Of a DNA stretch of 64,000 nucleotides, positions 10,198-21,945 are shown piece after piece. The notes under the pieces were generated by a model that saw only the letters and a program-made list of their open reading frames with translations, had not been told where the DNA came from and made no database searches. The stretch covers positions 1,456,001 to 1,520,000 of the forward strand of contig JALIGW010000029.1 of NCBI GenBank assembly GCA_023053685.1, read 5' to 3'. The position numbers and the translations under genes are program-made. Source of the DNA: Diadophis punctatus similis (Eukaryota > Chordata > Lepidosauria > Squamata > Dipsadidae). Each line of letters opens with the position of its first letter. Position 1 is the first letter of the stretch.

Positions 10198-10352
10198 CAT
10201 GTTGTTATTTTGATTCATGTTTAGTTTTTCCAAGATTGCCTACTTTGTTTTAATTGTTGCTCTGTTTGTATGCCACCCACAGACACATTATGTGAGATGG
10301 GAGGGTATATAAATTTGCTAGATAAATAAAATAAATAAATAAATAAATAAAA
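10198..10352 (+). mobile_element. L2-like LINE 3' tail with (AAATA)n
   Basis: The sequence ATGTGAGATGGGAGGGTATATAAAT followed by AAATAAATAAATA resembles the L2-like 3' ends also seen at 27885 and 57430. Only the tail is present. Confidence 0.6.
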
Positions 10353-10799
10353 TGAGTGAGTTGATTATCTGGAAAAGCCAGCTTCCTGACATGAACAAAT
10401 TCTATTCTGAATGTGATCAAACTGCCATTGCTCATTGTCTAAAAAGCATCATAGAATGAAGTAGATTATGAATTATTCTGAAATGTAATTATAGTCACTA
10501 AAATTCAGAATCTGGATAAATGTTGAAGCCCCATAAGAGACTGACTGGCTTCATGGAAGATTGGGACATTTTTTGTGATCCACTGGCCTATGACAGTTGA
10601 GTTATTTCTATTGTTGCCAGTTGTCTGATACATTCTGGCTTAAACTCTTCCTTTCTCATTGTTCTAGAAAATCAAAGTCTTGTTAAAGTTGTTCCAATTC
10701 AAGGTACTGCCTTCCCTACCTTCCCTACTTTGGTTTTTTTCTCTCTTTAATTATCCTATAGCAGTTTTATCCTGTCTTTGTCTCTTGCATAAATTGATA
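10353..10799. other. Unique AT-rich sequence
   Basis: I see no gene, RNA or recognisable repeat here. Confidence 0.5.
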
Positions 10800-11175
10800 T
10801 TCTAATACTATTGCTGCATTCTTATTGCTACTAAATTTATACCCCACTTTTCTGCTTATATAAATAAGCACTCAAGGCAGTTCTCAAATTAAAAAAAATT
10901 ACAAAATATTAAACGCAACAATAAAGGCAATACAGTTCCAATCAAAATTAAAATCAAGTCAATTAAAATCAGTGTAGCAGCTAAACGCTTGGCAGAAGAG
11001 ATTAGTTTTTGCCATTTTGCTAAACACAGGGACAGTCAGGGCCAAAGGTACTTTCTTGGGAAAGCACTGCATTGCCTTGAGCCACGAAGAAAAAAAAGTC
11101 CTCTCTTATGGACCAAAAGGCTAAAACATTTGGCATAGGGGTTTCTTCAGAAAGGCCTCTCTTGATGAAATGATA
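10800..11175 (-). mobile_element. Decayed LINE-like fragment, minus strand (tentative)
   Basis: The opening TTTATACCCCACTTTTCTGC, the A-rich block, and a later stretch with GGAAAGCACTGCATTG and a GCCTCTCTTGATGAAA end resemble minus-strand remnants of LINE C-terminal and 3' regions common in reptiles. Coding traces are weak, and family and borders are uncertain. Confidence 0.35.
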
Positions 11176-11204
11176 CATCCCCATGACTACTGTTCAATTG
11201 CCCT

Positions 11205-11521
11205 TCTATATCCTTCCTTCCTTCCCTTCCTTCCTTCCTTTCCCTTCCTTCCTTCCTTCCTTCCTTCCTTCCTTCCTTCCTTCCTTCCTTTCTTTCTTTC
11301 TTTCCTTTCTTTCCTTCCTTCGTTCCTTCGTTCCTTCCTTCCTTCCCCTTTCTTCCTTTTCCTTCCTTCCTTCCTTCCCCTTCCTTTCTTTCCCTTCCTT
11401 CCTTTCCCTTCCTTTCCTTTCCCTTCCTTTCCCTTCCTTCCTTCTTTCCTTCCTTCCTTCCTTCCTTCCTTCCTTCCTTCCTTCCTTCCTTCCTTCCTTC
11501 CTTCCTTCCTTCCTTCCTTCG
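11205..11521 (+). repeat. (TTCC)n / (TTTC)n polypyrimidine tract
   Basis: About 315 bases of almost pure TTCC repeat with TTTC and TTCCC interruptions; the last ~70 bases are uninterrupted TTCC. Open frames here on both strands are artefacts of the repeat. Confidence 0.95.
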
Positions 11522-12548
11522 AAAAGCCTATCAAAGCTGTGCAAGAGAATTACATATGTAAAGATGCCATTTACTTCTACATATACAGACTGATGCTAAT
11601 TTTCTAGGTTGTTATTGTTCCTCTTTATTCCCTTCCATAATTACTCCAAACATCTCAGCTCCTTTCAACAGCTGCAGCCCATTGATCTGACATTTTCAGC
11701 GGGCTAGCCACAAGAACTTAAATCTTTTTCCTGAGCGGGAGCACTGTTATACATATATAGCCAATCATAACGCTTACTTTAAAGGATTGCTTTATCCTGG
11801 TGTCTGCACCTGCATGCACAGGCATTACGCTCAATCTGATGCTTCATTGTCCCCTTTCCCAATTTGTTTGGGGCCTTTGGGGAAAGCTCCCAATGATCTG
11901 CTTCAAATGGTCCTAGGTAAATGTGTATCTCCCCCCCCCACAAACACACCATATCTCTCAGTTGCTACTATTGAAATCAGATCTTTCTAAAACACAGTGT
12001 TTACTTCTTTCTGGGATGAAGATGACCATAGATCCTTGTCCTTTGTATCTTATCTTGTAATCAGTTGCTCCTAAAATGGAGAGGGCTGTTGATCCTATCT
12101 CACCGCTACTTAATTTTCTTAAAAGCTTTTAGTTTCAAGACTTGTCAGGAGAATCTTTGAGAAAATTGCTTTCCTGGTAGCCATCCTCCCATCTCTCTCC
12201 CTCCTCCCTTCCCTTGGGACTCTGTTTAACACTCACTACTTCCTTTGTTTTTGCTAGTTCTGCACACCAGCCAGAGAGGCAATACTGGTACTGCAGTGGA
12301 TTCCTTCTTATTTGGCAGGGAGTTGCTTTAACTAGTCTTAACCATAGCTAGCAGACAGATGAGTTATATTATACTAACACTCTTGTTTATATGGCTTGGT
12401 GAAGACTAGCTTAAGACAGCCAGCAAACTTGACAAAATAGTGTTCACCCAACATAAGCAGGGATTAACAAGAGACCATCAAGCAGAAAACAGTACCCTAA
12501 TCAAAGAACTACCAAGGATAAAACCACCAACACCCCAAACAATGTATA
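11522..12548. other. Unique sequence, nothing recognised
   Basis: Apart from a short C run near 11930 I see no repeat or gene. Confidence 0.5.
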
Positions 12549-12550
12549 TA

Positions 12551-13003
12551 CTGTATTTTTCAGAGTATAAGATGCACCTATTCCTCCCCTAAAAGTGGGT
12601 GAAAATTTAGGTGTGTCTTATAGACCGAATACGGGCATTTTTGGCCTCCCAAAACCTCCGTGCGTCGCGTTTTGCCCTCCCTGGCCCCCAAAAGCACTCT
12701 GCACTGCAGTGCTCCGCATGGCCCGTTTTCGCCAAAAACAGGCCTGTTTTGGGGCTCCCAAGCCCTCAGCTCGTCGCGTTTTCGCCCACCCCAGCCCCCA
12801 GAAGCACTCTGGGCCTGTTTTTGGCAAAAATGGGCCTGTTTTTGGCAAAAACGGGTTGTGCGGTGCACTGCAGAGTGCTTCTGGAGGCCTTGGAGAGCGA
12901 AAAGGCGATGCGCGGAGGCCAAAAACTATTTTTTTCTTATTTTCCTCCTGTAAATTTAGGTGCGTCTTATAGTCCAGTGCGTCTTATAGTCCAAAAAATA
13001 CGG
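12551..13003 (+). mobile_element. Non-autonomous TA-flanked DNA element (TATAAGACGCACC family), GC-rich core
   Basis: The ends are inverted: CTGTATTTTTCAGAGTATAAG on the left and a right end ending CTTATAGTCCAAAAAATACGG. A TA precedes the left end and a TA follows one base after the right end. A better copy at 62596-63529 is flanked by TA on both sides, which suggests a Tc1/mariner-like target. The interior holds GC-rich segments repeated in direct and inverted order, for example TTTTGGCAAAAACGGG. There is no transposase. Confidence 0.7.
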
Positions 13004-13009
13004 GTAAGC

Positions 13010-16000
13010 AGAGAACAAATACTACACTCGCTCACACTGAAGACATTACCTAATGGGGTAGTGAAATATACAAGCAAACAACTAAGTTCAGAGAGCACCA
13101 AGGACCCCACAATTGTTCACAATTAGCACATCCTATCCACACTTTTTGAAATAAATTGTGCTTCTTCCTTAATGCCTTTTTGAAGTCAGGTGTTTTGAAA
13201 TTCATAGCATTCTAAATATTGTTACGATGAGACCTACATTCTCTTAAGTGGGATTAATTATAAATTTTAAGAAAATACGTTAAGATGTGCATTTTTGGAG
13301 CATTTTTAAAAAACATTTTGAAAACCAGTTTTGGTTCTAGCCACTGAAACAACAGGGGGAAAAATAAACTATGTAGTAAGATTGGTGAATAATCAGGTGG
13401 AACGTAGTGTCTAGAATTCTATGCTTTCTATCTTGATAATGTATTTTATGTCCTATAGTCACAATCATGCAGGTTGACAAAATCCTTTAAACATACAGCA
13501 GTTGGTTGTGCAAATGTGTTGTTATAGTTGTAATTTCTGCAGACAATTGTTCTCAAAGTGAACATGTAGTACAAGGAATGGGGATGCTTTGAATGTCCAT
13601 CCTCATGTGATATTGACAGTGCTTCAGCTGACGTAAGTTCACTCAGCTGCTGCACTTCAGAATTTGATTGTATAAATGTAATGGCTTTAAATATCCAGCC
13701 TAATTGACGTAAACATCTTCCTCCTTCTTCCACTTCCTTTTTTCAAGTGGGAAGAGCAACATCAGCCTGAAGAAGAGTTCTGGAAAATTCAGAAGCTTGC
13801 ACACACTTTGTTTTGTAAATAAGATGGCTCCTAATAAGAGTATCAACCAGTAACTACACTTAGGTGTTTTACCTCAGCTCTGAAGAAAGTTGGACATGTT
13901 TAGTTCAGGGCTGCAGGCTACATGTGAGAGTTAGTATACATTCCACAAGAGGACAATATAGAGGACAATAACAAACTACTACTGTACAGTTGCTAAGAAA
14001 ATTAAATAGATATATCCATGAAATCTCAAGAAATCAACTTTATTTAATAATAGTATTACTTCTGCATTGCATCATGGGGATTTGTGATTTATCTTCAGGT
14101 GTACAGATCTCTTGAGAAGGATGGTTGCTCCATTCTGTCACTCTTATGTCTGTGTATTCTTAGTCCCAAGGTGTAGCTTTGCTAATGCCCATACTGAAGA
14201 CATGGAAAGGGTAGGAGGGGGAGATCTGTCAACCCTATCTGTTGACAAATAGGAAGTATCAGGTCTGAGATGGAGCAAGAGTCTCCAGTCTATAATTTGT
14301 CAGAATACCTAATCTAATCCTACTTGCCTTCAAGGGACAGAAATAGATGTGACAGGAAAAGCATTTATTTGTACTCTTTACCGCCTTCTTCGACTAAATG
14401 TGAATCCAAGAGAAGGGCTGAATAGGTCAGCTTTTCCGTCTCATTGGGATAGAGTGCTTTGGGTTGCAGAGGGGACAAGCATGAGCCATATAGAAATTTG
14501 CTGGCCGCAATGCTTAGTGAGATCAGGGACCCCTTGATCAGGAAGGAACCCATCTCAGCTGCTGCCCTGCCCTTGTTTCCAATAGCAAGGAGAGAAAAGG
14601 ATGGCAGCCCTCTTAGTACAGTAGAGGGATGCAAATGGGGGCATGATTGATGCAACCATTAATTTTCCCCTTTCCATTCTAGGCTTTCTTGGCCACAGAT
14701 GCTGCCAAAATAGCCTCAGCAAGAGAAGGCTCCTTGCTGTGAAGCAGCTTTGCTGTGGCTATGCCCTATCATGGCCTCTTGACTTCCTGCTCTTTTTTTC
14801 CCCTCCTCCCCATTTGCGTCTGTCCACAGCCTGGGAGTTACTAATAACCAGCTCTCTTCTGCAGGGAGCACAAGGGTGATAAATAATCTCCAAACAGAAC
14901 AATTAAGGCTGCATGTGGCGGACTCTCGCTCCCCACCTCCCCCTCCATATTCCCACCAGCTCTTGCGCATGGAGTCCAAGACTCCTAAGGCGGTGAGAAT
15001 CCCTCTTCATTAATCAAAGATCAGCTACAATTACACTCACTAATTATTTGCAAAGACTCTTTTGTATTTTCTGTCTCTCCAGCAAAATGCTGATTGGACT
15101 CTGCAGAGGCTCCACTGCCCTTGGAGAATGAGGACAGAGGAATGAGAAGGGGGGTGGAGGAGCTGTCCAAAATAACCCAATTCTGTGGTCCTAACTCTCC
15201 ATCTAGTAACAGTGCTGAAGTAGGCAAGTCTTCCTTGCAATGCATGGAGAGATCATGTATATGTATATGTATATATCAATCAAGTCCTCTACAGACTCCG
15301 GGCCAGGACCAGTTCACCTCACAGCTAGGAAAAGATTGGTAATAACATTCTAATTAAAATAACCAGTTACAGCTATTTATTTTTGATAATTTTATTTCTC
15401 CTTGTGGAGTAGAAAAATAAGCAGCTTGGTTAACAAAGTCTGCTCAGTCACTTTTAGTTATCAAATGTCACTAAGGAATACTTACGTATTTTTGCACTAG
15501 CTTCTATACTCATTAGGCTAAGAGCTTATTTTCTTCCTAAAATAAAAACAGACTCTCAGGATAAAGAGGGAATCCGGCATAGGCGCAGTTTATTTATATA
15601 CCTACTCTATCTTTTTTGTGTACGTGTGAAAGTATATTTTTCCAGACATTAAAAAAAATTACAGAAAAGGGTAATCTAAACAATTCTAAGAAGAAAGAGT
15701 AATGCACTTTGGGCTTTTTTAATTTATGAGGGAGAATATGATGAAAGTTTTTTACAGATAGACATGAAACTGGCAGTGCGGGTTTTTCTCTCTTGCCCCT
15801 AATGCCAGAACATTAGTTCATACTGTAAAACTAATTGGCCACCAATTTAAGCAGTGAAATAACTTTCCTCTAGGCATAATCGTTAAAATTCACTACCATA
15901 AGATCACCATTGGATTAGCTAGCTTAAAAGGAGGTTGGACATATTCATGGATGGCAAAGACTATCAAACACAGCTTAGGTATGTATGGGTGTGACAACTT

Positions 16001-16800
16001 AGCAGAAGCTCCATTTTCAGAGGCAGTATGTTTACTATCTGTTGCTGGAGGATAGTAACAGGGAGGAACTATTGTTGTGATGTCAAGTGGACCACTGTGA
16101 GAAAGAGGATACTAGCCCACATTGGCTTGTGAGCAGATCCTGGTGTTTTAAATTACTATTGAAGTAGAGTAACAGCTTGTGTATCTAAGAATACAGGCTA
16201 CTTTGAACTTTCTCTCAAATGGAATTGCTATCCCTGGTTATGGTTTGGTCTCACTCTATCGGGTAGTAGTTCATTCTGGGCTCTCCATACACATTTATTG
16301 GAGACCTAAATGCCTGGTGTCTTGCTCAACATTGCCATTTTCTGATAACATCACATGTTTTCCAATAACAGCTCCACCAAGCATTCTCTGGACAGAAATA
16401 GTTTCACTATTTGACTCAGGAAGGCTGGTAATGACTGAATGGAGCTGTGACTGATTTGATGTACACTATAAGCTAGGTAACACACAAGCCATCTGTTTCA
16501 GACAAGAAAAATAGAGGAGAATGTCGCCCAAGTCTTTGTGCATTGTTTTGGACGTTTATTCTTTTGCTTTGAACAAACACTCAAGTATAATGGGTATATA
16601 TACTCAAGCAATAAACTATAAGAATGGGTAGAAAAGAAGGAATAACCATTATGCATCCTATGTCCAACATGCAATGCCTTGGTTGGGAAACAAAAAACAA
16701 AAAATGGGCATTGCCAAGACACCAAAAGATAGAGGCACATTTGCAACATGAATTGCTCTGATATATAAACTTTTGCTAATCTACCTTCTGTCACCCTTCT
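13010..16800. other. Largely unique region, no gene recognised
   Basis: About 3.8 kb without clear repeats, coding exons or RNA genes. The part 14640-15080 has well-mixed composition with homeobox-like ATTA/TAAT cores and could be conserved non-coding DNA, but conservation cannot be judged from one sequence. Confidence 0.45.
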
Positions 16801-16889
16801 GGCCTTCTAACAGTAACAATATAACAGAGTTGGAAGGGACCTTGGAGGTCTTCTAGTAGAATCCCCTGCTCAAACAAGAGGCCCTATAT

Positions 16890-17634
16890 TAAGGTGACCA
16901 GACGTCCCGCTTTTGGCGGGACAGACACGCTTTTCAAGCGTGTGTCCCGCGTCCCGCATTCTTTTCAAAAAGTCCCGCTTTTTTAAAAAGAATGCCGAAA
17001 CAGCGGGACGTCTGTCACCTTAGCAAGGGGAAGCAAAAGAGAGGTACCGGAAGCAAGTCGGGCGGAATTTCAGCCAGGCGGTTGCCTGCTAGGGAGAGGG
17101 GGAAGGGGGGCTGCTCCTCCTCTCCTTCCCCCGCCCCATCCCTAGCTCCGCCCTCGGAGGCGCCGCTGCTGTTGGGATGCGGGTGGAGGGGTGAGGGACG
17201 AGGAGCCGTCGCCGCTGCCGTCGCCGGTTTGAGCTCCGGCGGCGGCGCAAACAGCCCTTCCTCGTCCCTCTCCCCTTCCTTCCCCCCGTCGCCTCGCTGC
17301 CGCCGTTGCCCTGGGGCCGGGCGGGCGACCGGGAGACCGCTGCGGTTGGATGCCTGGAGCTCGCGACAGGTAAGCTGCCGGCTGCCTCCTTTCCCCATCT
17401 CCCGCCCGTTGCTTGCCAGCCCGGCCCCAGGGCAGCTCCCGAAGGGGAGGCGGGAGGCGAGGAAAGGCCTCCCGCCTCCCCCCCCCCACCTGGACGCTGA
17501 CATTTGCTGTGTTTTGCCCTCTGCGCATGCGCAGCGTTCTGCGCATGCGCAGAGGGCAAAACAAATGGCGGCGCCCAGGCGGGCCCGCCCTCCCCCCCCC
17601 GTCCCGCTTTAAAAAAAAAAATCTGGTCACTTTA
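16890..17634 (+). mobile_element. Non-autonomous hAT, 745 bp, with NRF1/YY1-motif palindrome
   Basis: Terminal repeats are TAAGGTGACCAGA on the left and TAAAGTGACCAGA inward from the right, with a perfect 8-bp target duplication ccctatat at 16882-16889 and 17635-17642 inside the CR1. Hairpins follow each end: CCCGCTTTTGGCGGG and ACACGCTTTTCAAGCGTGT. The centre is very GC- and CpG-rich. Near the right end is an inverted palindrome (about 17490-17588) with two TGCGCATGCGCA sites and AAATGGCGGCG. The 206-codon open frame here is a low-complexity GC artefact. Confidence 0.9.
17490..17588. repeat. GC-rich palindromic module with two NRF1-like sites (copy A)
   Basis: Arms are CACCTGGACGCTGACATTTG on the left and CAAATGGCGGCGCCCAGGCG on the right. 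Inside, GTTTTGCCCTCTGCGCATG faces CATGCGCAGAGGGCAAAAC. TGCGCATGCGCA occurs at 17522-17533 and 17540-17551. The same module recurs at 20437-20545 and 44605-44706 inside other hAT families. Confidence 0.85.
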
Positions 17635-18364
17635 CCCTATATACCATTCTGGACAAATGGCTGTCCAATCACTTCTTTAAAAACCCCAGAGTTGAAGCAC
17701 CACAACTTCTGGAGGCAAGCCATTCCACTGATTAATTGTTCAGTCAGGAAATTTCTCCTTAGTTCTAGGTTGGATCTATCTTTGATAAGTTTCCAATCAT
17801 GACTTCTTGTCCAACTCTCAGGTGCTTTGGAGAATAGGTCAACCCCTGCTCTCTGTGGCAGCTCCTCAAATATTGGAAGACTGCTATATGAAGTCACTCC
17901 TAGTCCTTCTCTTCATTAGACTAGACATACCCAATTCCAACAATCATTCGTCATATTGTGCTCAGCTTTAAGCAAATTGCCTTAATTCTGTAACACCTAA
18001 GTATGGCCATTGACCATACCAAACAATCTTTTCTGTTTGCTTTCATGTGTTTATAGCCATACAGCATTTGTTATTTTTTTAATCCACTATTGCCTCCTTT
18101 TAGTCTTGTCCAGAGAGGTTTTCCAAATGGCTCAGGATTTTTAGGGATCTGGTCCTAGTCATGTAGAATATTTGGTAGTTCACTATGACGTGTTGCTGGA
18201 CTCTTTGAGGCAAAAGGGATCAAATTTGTCAAGAATTAGACCCTGCAGTTCAGAATCTCAGTCAGAGAAACCGCAATCAATGTAAAATACTATAATAAAA
18301 ATACTGACTAGAATTTAGCAATATAAATAGATTATTAAAGTTCTCCCTTATCTTCTCTGACTTC

Positions 18365-18905
18365 CAATTTGTTTCCAGACCCTATTCAAAGTGCTGGTTT
18401 TACGTTGTAATTATGAAACCAACCATAGCTTGGGAGCCCAATATCTGAAGAAATGCCTTTATATTCCTATCCATACTCTAAGGCAGGGATGGGCAAACTA
18501 TGGCTCTTTGAGGACCTGTGGACTTCAACTCCCAGAATTCCTGAGCCAGCCAGGCTCAGGAATTCTGGGAGTTGAAGTCCACAGGTCCTCAAAGAGCCAT
18601 AGTTTGCCCACCCCTGCTCTAAGGTTATCCTCAAAGGACCTGCTTTGGCTGCCATCTCATGCTGAGTTATGGTTCCTTCATTATACCCAGGTGCAGGCCT
18701 TTTCAGTGGTATCTCCTTGATTTTCGAATGTCCTTCTCAGTCCTGTATCTTTGACTTTGCTGTCTCTTTGGTGACAGGCAAAGTCAATTGTTAATGAACA
18801 TTATTAGTATTCATTCTGTTGCTGTGATTTTTAACATTTTAACTGTGTTTTTATATAATGCTTATTGTATGTTTTGATTAATTGTTTTCACCCATTATCT
18901 TCAAT
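18365..18905 (+). mobile_element. Decayed L2-like LINE 3' fragment (tentative)
   Basis: A stretch resembling the C-terminal end of an L2-type ORF (TTTCCAGACCCTATTCAAAG, then about 18650-18720) is followed by a T-rich 3' UTR-like segment with ATAATGCTTATTGTATG. It lies inside the minus-strand CR1 and is split by the foldback hAT at 18484. It resembles the better fragment at 57030-57545 in layout. Confidence 0.45.
18484..18616 (+). mobile_element. Perfect foldback hAT MITE, 133 bp
   Basis: The element is almost one long palindrome. Its ends are CAGGGATGGGCAAAC and CAGGGGTGGGCAAAC, and the two arms (about 66 bases each) meet at CCAGCCAGG. A perfect 8-bp target duplication ctctaagg lies at 18476-18483 and 18617-18624. 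The arm carries the shared core ACTTCAACTCCCAGAATTCC. Confidence 0.92.
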
Positions 18906-19981
18906 ATGAGAGGGTTTTATGTAATTGAAGATAGCTTTCATATATTTCAATCATCTTTGCTCTAGGTTAAATATATCTAACTCCTTCAACTCTTTTTCAT
19001 ACAGTACAGCTTGTCTCTTGTTTCTTCATTGTCACCTTCTGTATAGATTCTAGTTGCCAGTATCCTTAAATTGTGATGGCTAAATCTAAGTTGGCCCTTG
19101 CAGCAGCACAATTGAATTATACCATTACTTCTTGTGATATGGATATTTTACTTCTGCTGGTAAATTCTTGAATTGCATTTAGCTGGTGCATCATATATCT
19201 AATTTACTGTATGTTTAGTTTATTGTCTGTTAAAACCCACAGCTTTTTTTCCCCATTTATTTCAACTTGCCCATCCTATATAAAGGCAGCCTTTATATTT
19301 CCTCTGATTAAATGCATTTACTGAATTTGGTCGTTGCCATTATGTTAAGTTCATGTTAAATCCTATCATTAAGTTGTCTCATCTAGTTTGGTGTCATCTG
19401 CAGATTTAATGAAAACCTTCATTTTCTTTATGTCATTTATAAAGATATTGAAAACCATTTGGGTCAAGATAGAATCCTGTGATGGTCCACTTGTCACTTC
19501 TATCCAACAATGACATAGAACTGTTGATCAGCATTTTTTAGATGTGCTACATTCATAAATTCATATTGACTTAATATTAGCATTATCTAGCCTGCCATTC
19601 AACACCTTTGTAAATAGGAGGATTTTATCAAAAGCCTTGTTAAAATCAAGGTATATTGCTTCCTCAGTATTTTCCTGATATATTAGGTTAATTAATACAC
19701 ATATTATCTAGTATGCTTTCCTGTTGAAAAATCCATATAAGTAATCAAAACATTTTGGGGGTAAGCGAGCCTGTTCAAAGCCTATATTTAATTATTTGTT
19801 GAACAACTGTTCTATGTATTAACATCAAATATATTATTCAGCAATTTATTAACCCCTAAACATTTAAATTCATTTAAAATGCCACAGCTGATGTATTTCT
19901 GCCTGTTCTAACACAGTTTCCTTTGCAAGAGGAGGCTGATGCCAAGTGGGAATCAATCCATCTCCCACTATCATTTTTCAA

Positions 19982-20060
19982 GATTACAACTTACAGCAGA
20001 TCTGCCTTTTTTTTTTTTTTGTGGTGATGGTGGTGATGATTATGAAGATGATGGCAATAA
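19982..20060 (+). repeat. Poly-T run and GATGGTG-rich low-complexity stretch
   Basis: A T-run at about 20007-20021 is followed by GTGGTGATGGTGGTGATG low-complexity sequence. Confidence 0.7.
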
Positions 20061-20179
20061 TTAACCCAGCTGCTGTGGCCTAGAGGTGGAGCTCTTGCCT
20101 CACAATCAGGAGGTTGTGAGTTCGATCCTAGGTAGAGGTAGATTTGGGTCTCCTGCTTGGGCAGGGGGTTGGACTAGAT

Positions 20180-21897
20180 CAGTGCTCCCCAACCTTTTGT
20201 CACCCTCGGCACACCATAGCCTCTCCCAAAATTCCACGGCACACCACATACAAAAATTGGATAAAAAACAAATATAATGTTCAAAATATCGTTTTGAAGA
20301 GTATAATAGTATAGGAATGTCAAACTGGGTATAACAGAATTACCTGATTTATTATTTTATTTGATAATTAGGTAGGTCAGTGGTGGCAAACCTTAATGAT
20401 ACCATGCGCCAATTGGCCCAGGCGTCCCGGGTGGGCGGGCCCGCCTGGATGCCGCCATTTGAGTTTTGCCCTCTGCACATGCGCAGAACACTGTGCGCAT
20501 GTGCAGAGGGCAAAAGACCGCAAATGGCGGCGTCCAGGTGGGCGGGGGAAGCAGCCGGGGGTCGCTTCCCCCACCTGCTTCTTCGGCTTGAGTTTTAAAA
20601 GAAAGCAAAACATGGGCGGGAGAGGCAGGTCTTGCTCATTAAGCCTCACTGCAGCGGCCAGTGAAGCTTAATGAGCAAGACCTGCCTCTCCCGCCCGCGT
20701 TTTGCTGTCTTTTATAACTCAAGCCGCCCAAGGCAGCCCAGAGCAGGCGAGTCAATCCAGCAAGTGAGGAGGCGTCGGCAAGAGGCGGAGCTTGGCGACA
20801 AGGAAGTTTGCTGGCTTAAGAAGCAGACATCCCTGTCGCCCTCCCTTTCGGCTCCGCCTCTTGCCGACGCCTTCCTCACTCGCGCCCTGCCAAGCCCCAA
20901 ATCAAGCCAGCCCTAGCGCGAGACGCGTGAGACTGCTTTCCAGGCTGTATGTGGAAGCTGAAGAGCCTTACCGGTAGTTTGGGAGAAATAAAGTTTTTTG
21001 CTGCTTCTGCTTTTGAGTGCACTGAAGGAAAGCGGCAAAAAACTTTCTTTCTTTCTCCCAAACTACCGGTAAGGCTCTTTGGCTTCCACAAACAGAAGCG
21101 GCAGGGAGGAGGACTCACGCCACGCCACGCCACGCCACGCCACACCCCCCTCAAATCAAGCCAGCCCGCGACTGGAGCTACCGGGAAAAGTCCCAGGTAG
21201 GACGCGCGCCCCGTCCCGCCCGCCAGTCCTGCCCCGCCCGCCCTGCCAACCCCCAGCGCGAGACGCGTGTCCTACCTGGGACTTTTCCTGGTAGCTCCAG
21301 TCGTGTTCCTTGCTACCATAATAGCATCCAGAGCAGAGCAGCCCCTTCCAAAAGATAACGTCTCGCGAGGCGTTATCTTTTGGAAGGGGCTGCTCTGCTC
21401 TGGACGCTATTAGCAAGGAACGCGACTGGAGCTACCGGGAAAAGTCCCAGGTAGGACGCGCGCCCCATCCCGCCCGCCAGTCCTGCCCCACCCGTCCTGC
21501 CAACCCCCAGCGCAAGACGCGTGTCCTACCTGGGACATGCCCCGGTACCTCCTCACGTTCCTCGCTGTTGTGTCCAGGGCAGCAGGTCTGCTCATTAAGC
21601 CTCGCTGCAGTGGCCAGCAGGCTTAATGACCAGACCTGCCTCTCCCGCCCGCATCTTGCTGTCTTTTAAAACTCAAGCCGAGGCGGTTTGAGTTTTAAAA
21701 GACAGCAAGTCACGTGGGCGGGAGAGGCGTCAGCCATTGGATGATTGCAATGCACCACTTGCAATCATCCAATGCGCCACATTTGGCGCATGCGCCACAG
21801 TTTGGCCACCCCGAATGACGCGAGCTTTTGCCGCGGCACACTTGGCGTGGCCTCACGGCACACCAGTGTGCCGCGGCACACTGGTTGGGGAGCACTG
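20180..21897 (+). mobile_element. Non-autonomous hAT, 1718 bp, made of serial palindromes
   Basis: Perfect 14-bp terminal repeats (CAGTGCTCCCCAAC) and a perfect 8-bp target duplication gactagat (20172-20179, 21898-21905) define it. Inside are at least six separate inverted repeats in a row: the NRF1/YY1 module (20437-20545), an arm pair around AATGAGCAAGACCTGCC (20590-20720), CGGAGC/GCTCCG (20770-20880), ACTACCGGTAAGGCTC (20960-21080), GGAGCTACCGGGAAAAG (21173-21301) and CCAAAAGATAACG (21325-21402), with some segments repeated again further right. There is no transposase and all open frames are incidental. Confidence 0.92.
20437..20545. repeat. GC-rich palindromic module (copy B)
   Basis: Outer arms GCCCGCCTGGATGCCGCCAT and ATGGCGGCGTCCAGGTGGGC enclose TTTTGCCCTCTGCACATGCG and GCGCATGTGCAGAGGGCAAA. 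This is the same module as 17490-17588 and 44605-44706. Confidence 0.85.
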
Positions 21898-21945
21898 GAC
21901 TAGATGACCTGCAAGGTCCCTTCCAACTCTTAATCTGTTAAAAAA

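Larger units (their letters stand above)
16803..19870 (-). mobile_element. Decayed CR1 LINE, minus strand, interrupted by later insertions
   Basis: At the left, AGAGTTGGAAGGGACCTTGG (16826-16845) is the reverse complement of the CR1 3' end (AAGGTCCCTTCCAACTCT). The 3' UTR resumes at 17635 after a hAT insertion with CCATTCTGGACAAATGGCTG and GGCAAGCCATTCCACTG. Further on, TTTGGTGTCATCTGC (about 19389-19403) is the complement of a CR1 reverse-transcriptase ADDTK motif, and GGTCAAGATAGAATCCTG (about 19462-19479) lies where the preceding GVPQGS-like block is expected. Old stops and indels are everywhere. An L2-like fragment (about 18365-18905) and two hATs interrupt it. The 5' limit is unclear. 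Confidence 0.75.
20066..21945 (+). mobile_element. tRNA-derived SINE with CR1-like tail, split by a hAT
   Basis: The head (20066-20130) has a tRNA-like A box in GTGGCCTAGAGGTGGAGC and a B box GAGTTCGATCC. The tail GGGGGTTGGACTAGAT continues after the insertion as GACCTGCAAGGTCCCTTCC (21906-21920 and flanks), matching the CR1-type 3' end. It is therefore a SINE that would borrow CR1 machinery. The 1.7-kb hAT at 20180-21897 interrupts it within GGACTAGATGACC. A minus-strand head of the same family is at 63141-63226 and a tail fragment at 50368-50405. Confidence 0.8.

Noticed and set aside
11170..11607. Long open frames on both strands (about 112-145 codons) rich in Pro-Ser-Phe-Leu or Lys-Glu-Gly-Arg
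   Set aside because: They are translations of the (TTCC)n repeat.
16992..17612. 206-codon open frame, with similar frames on the other strand
   Set aside because: It lies inside a GC-rich non-autonomous hAT; open in several frames because of composition, with no recognisable domain.
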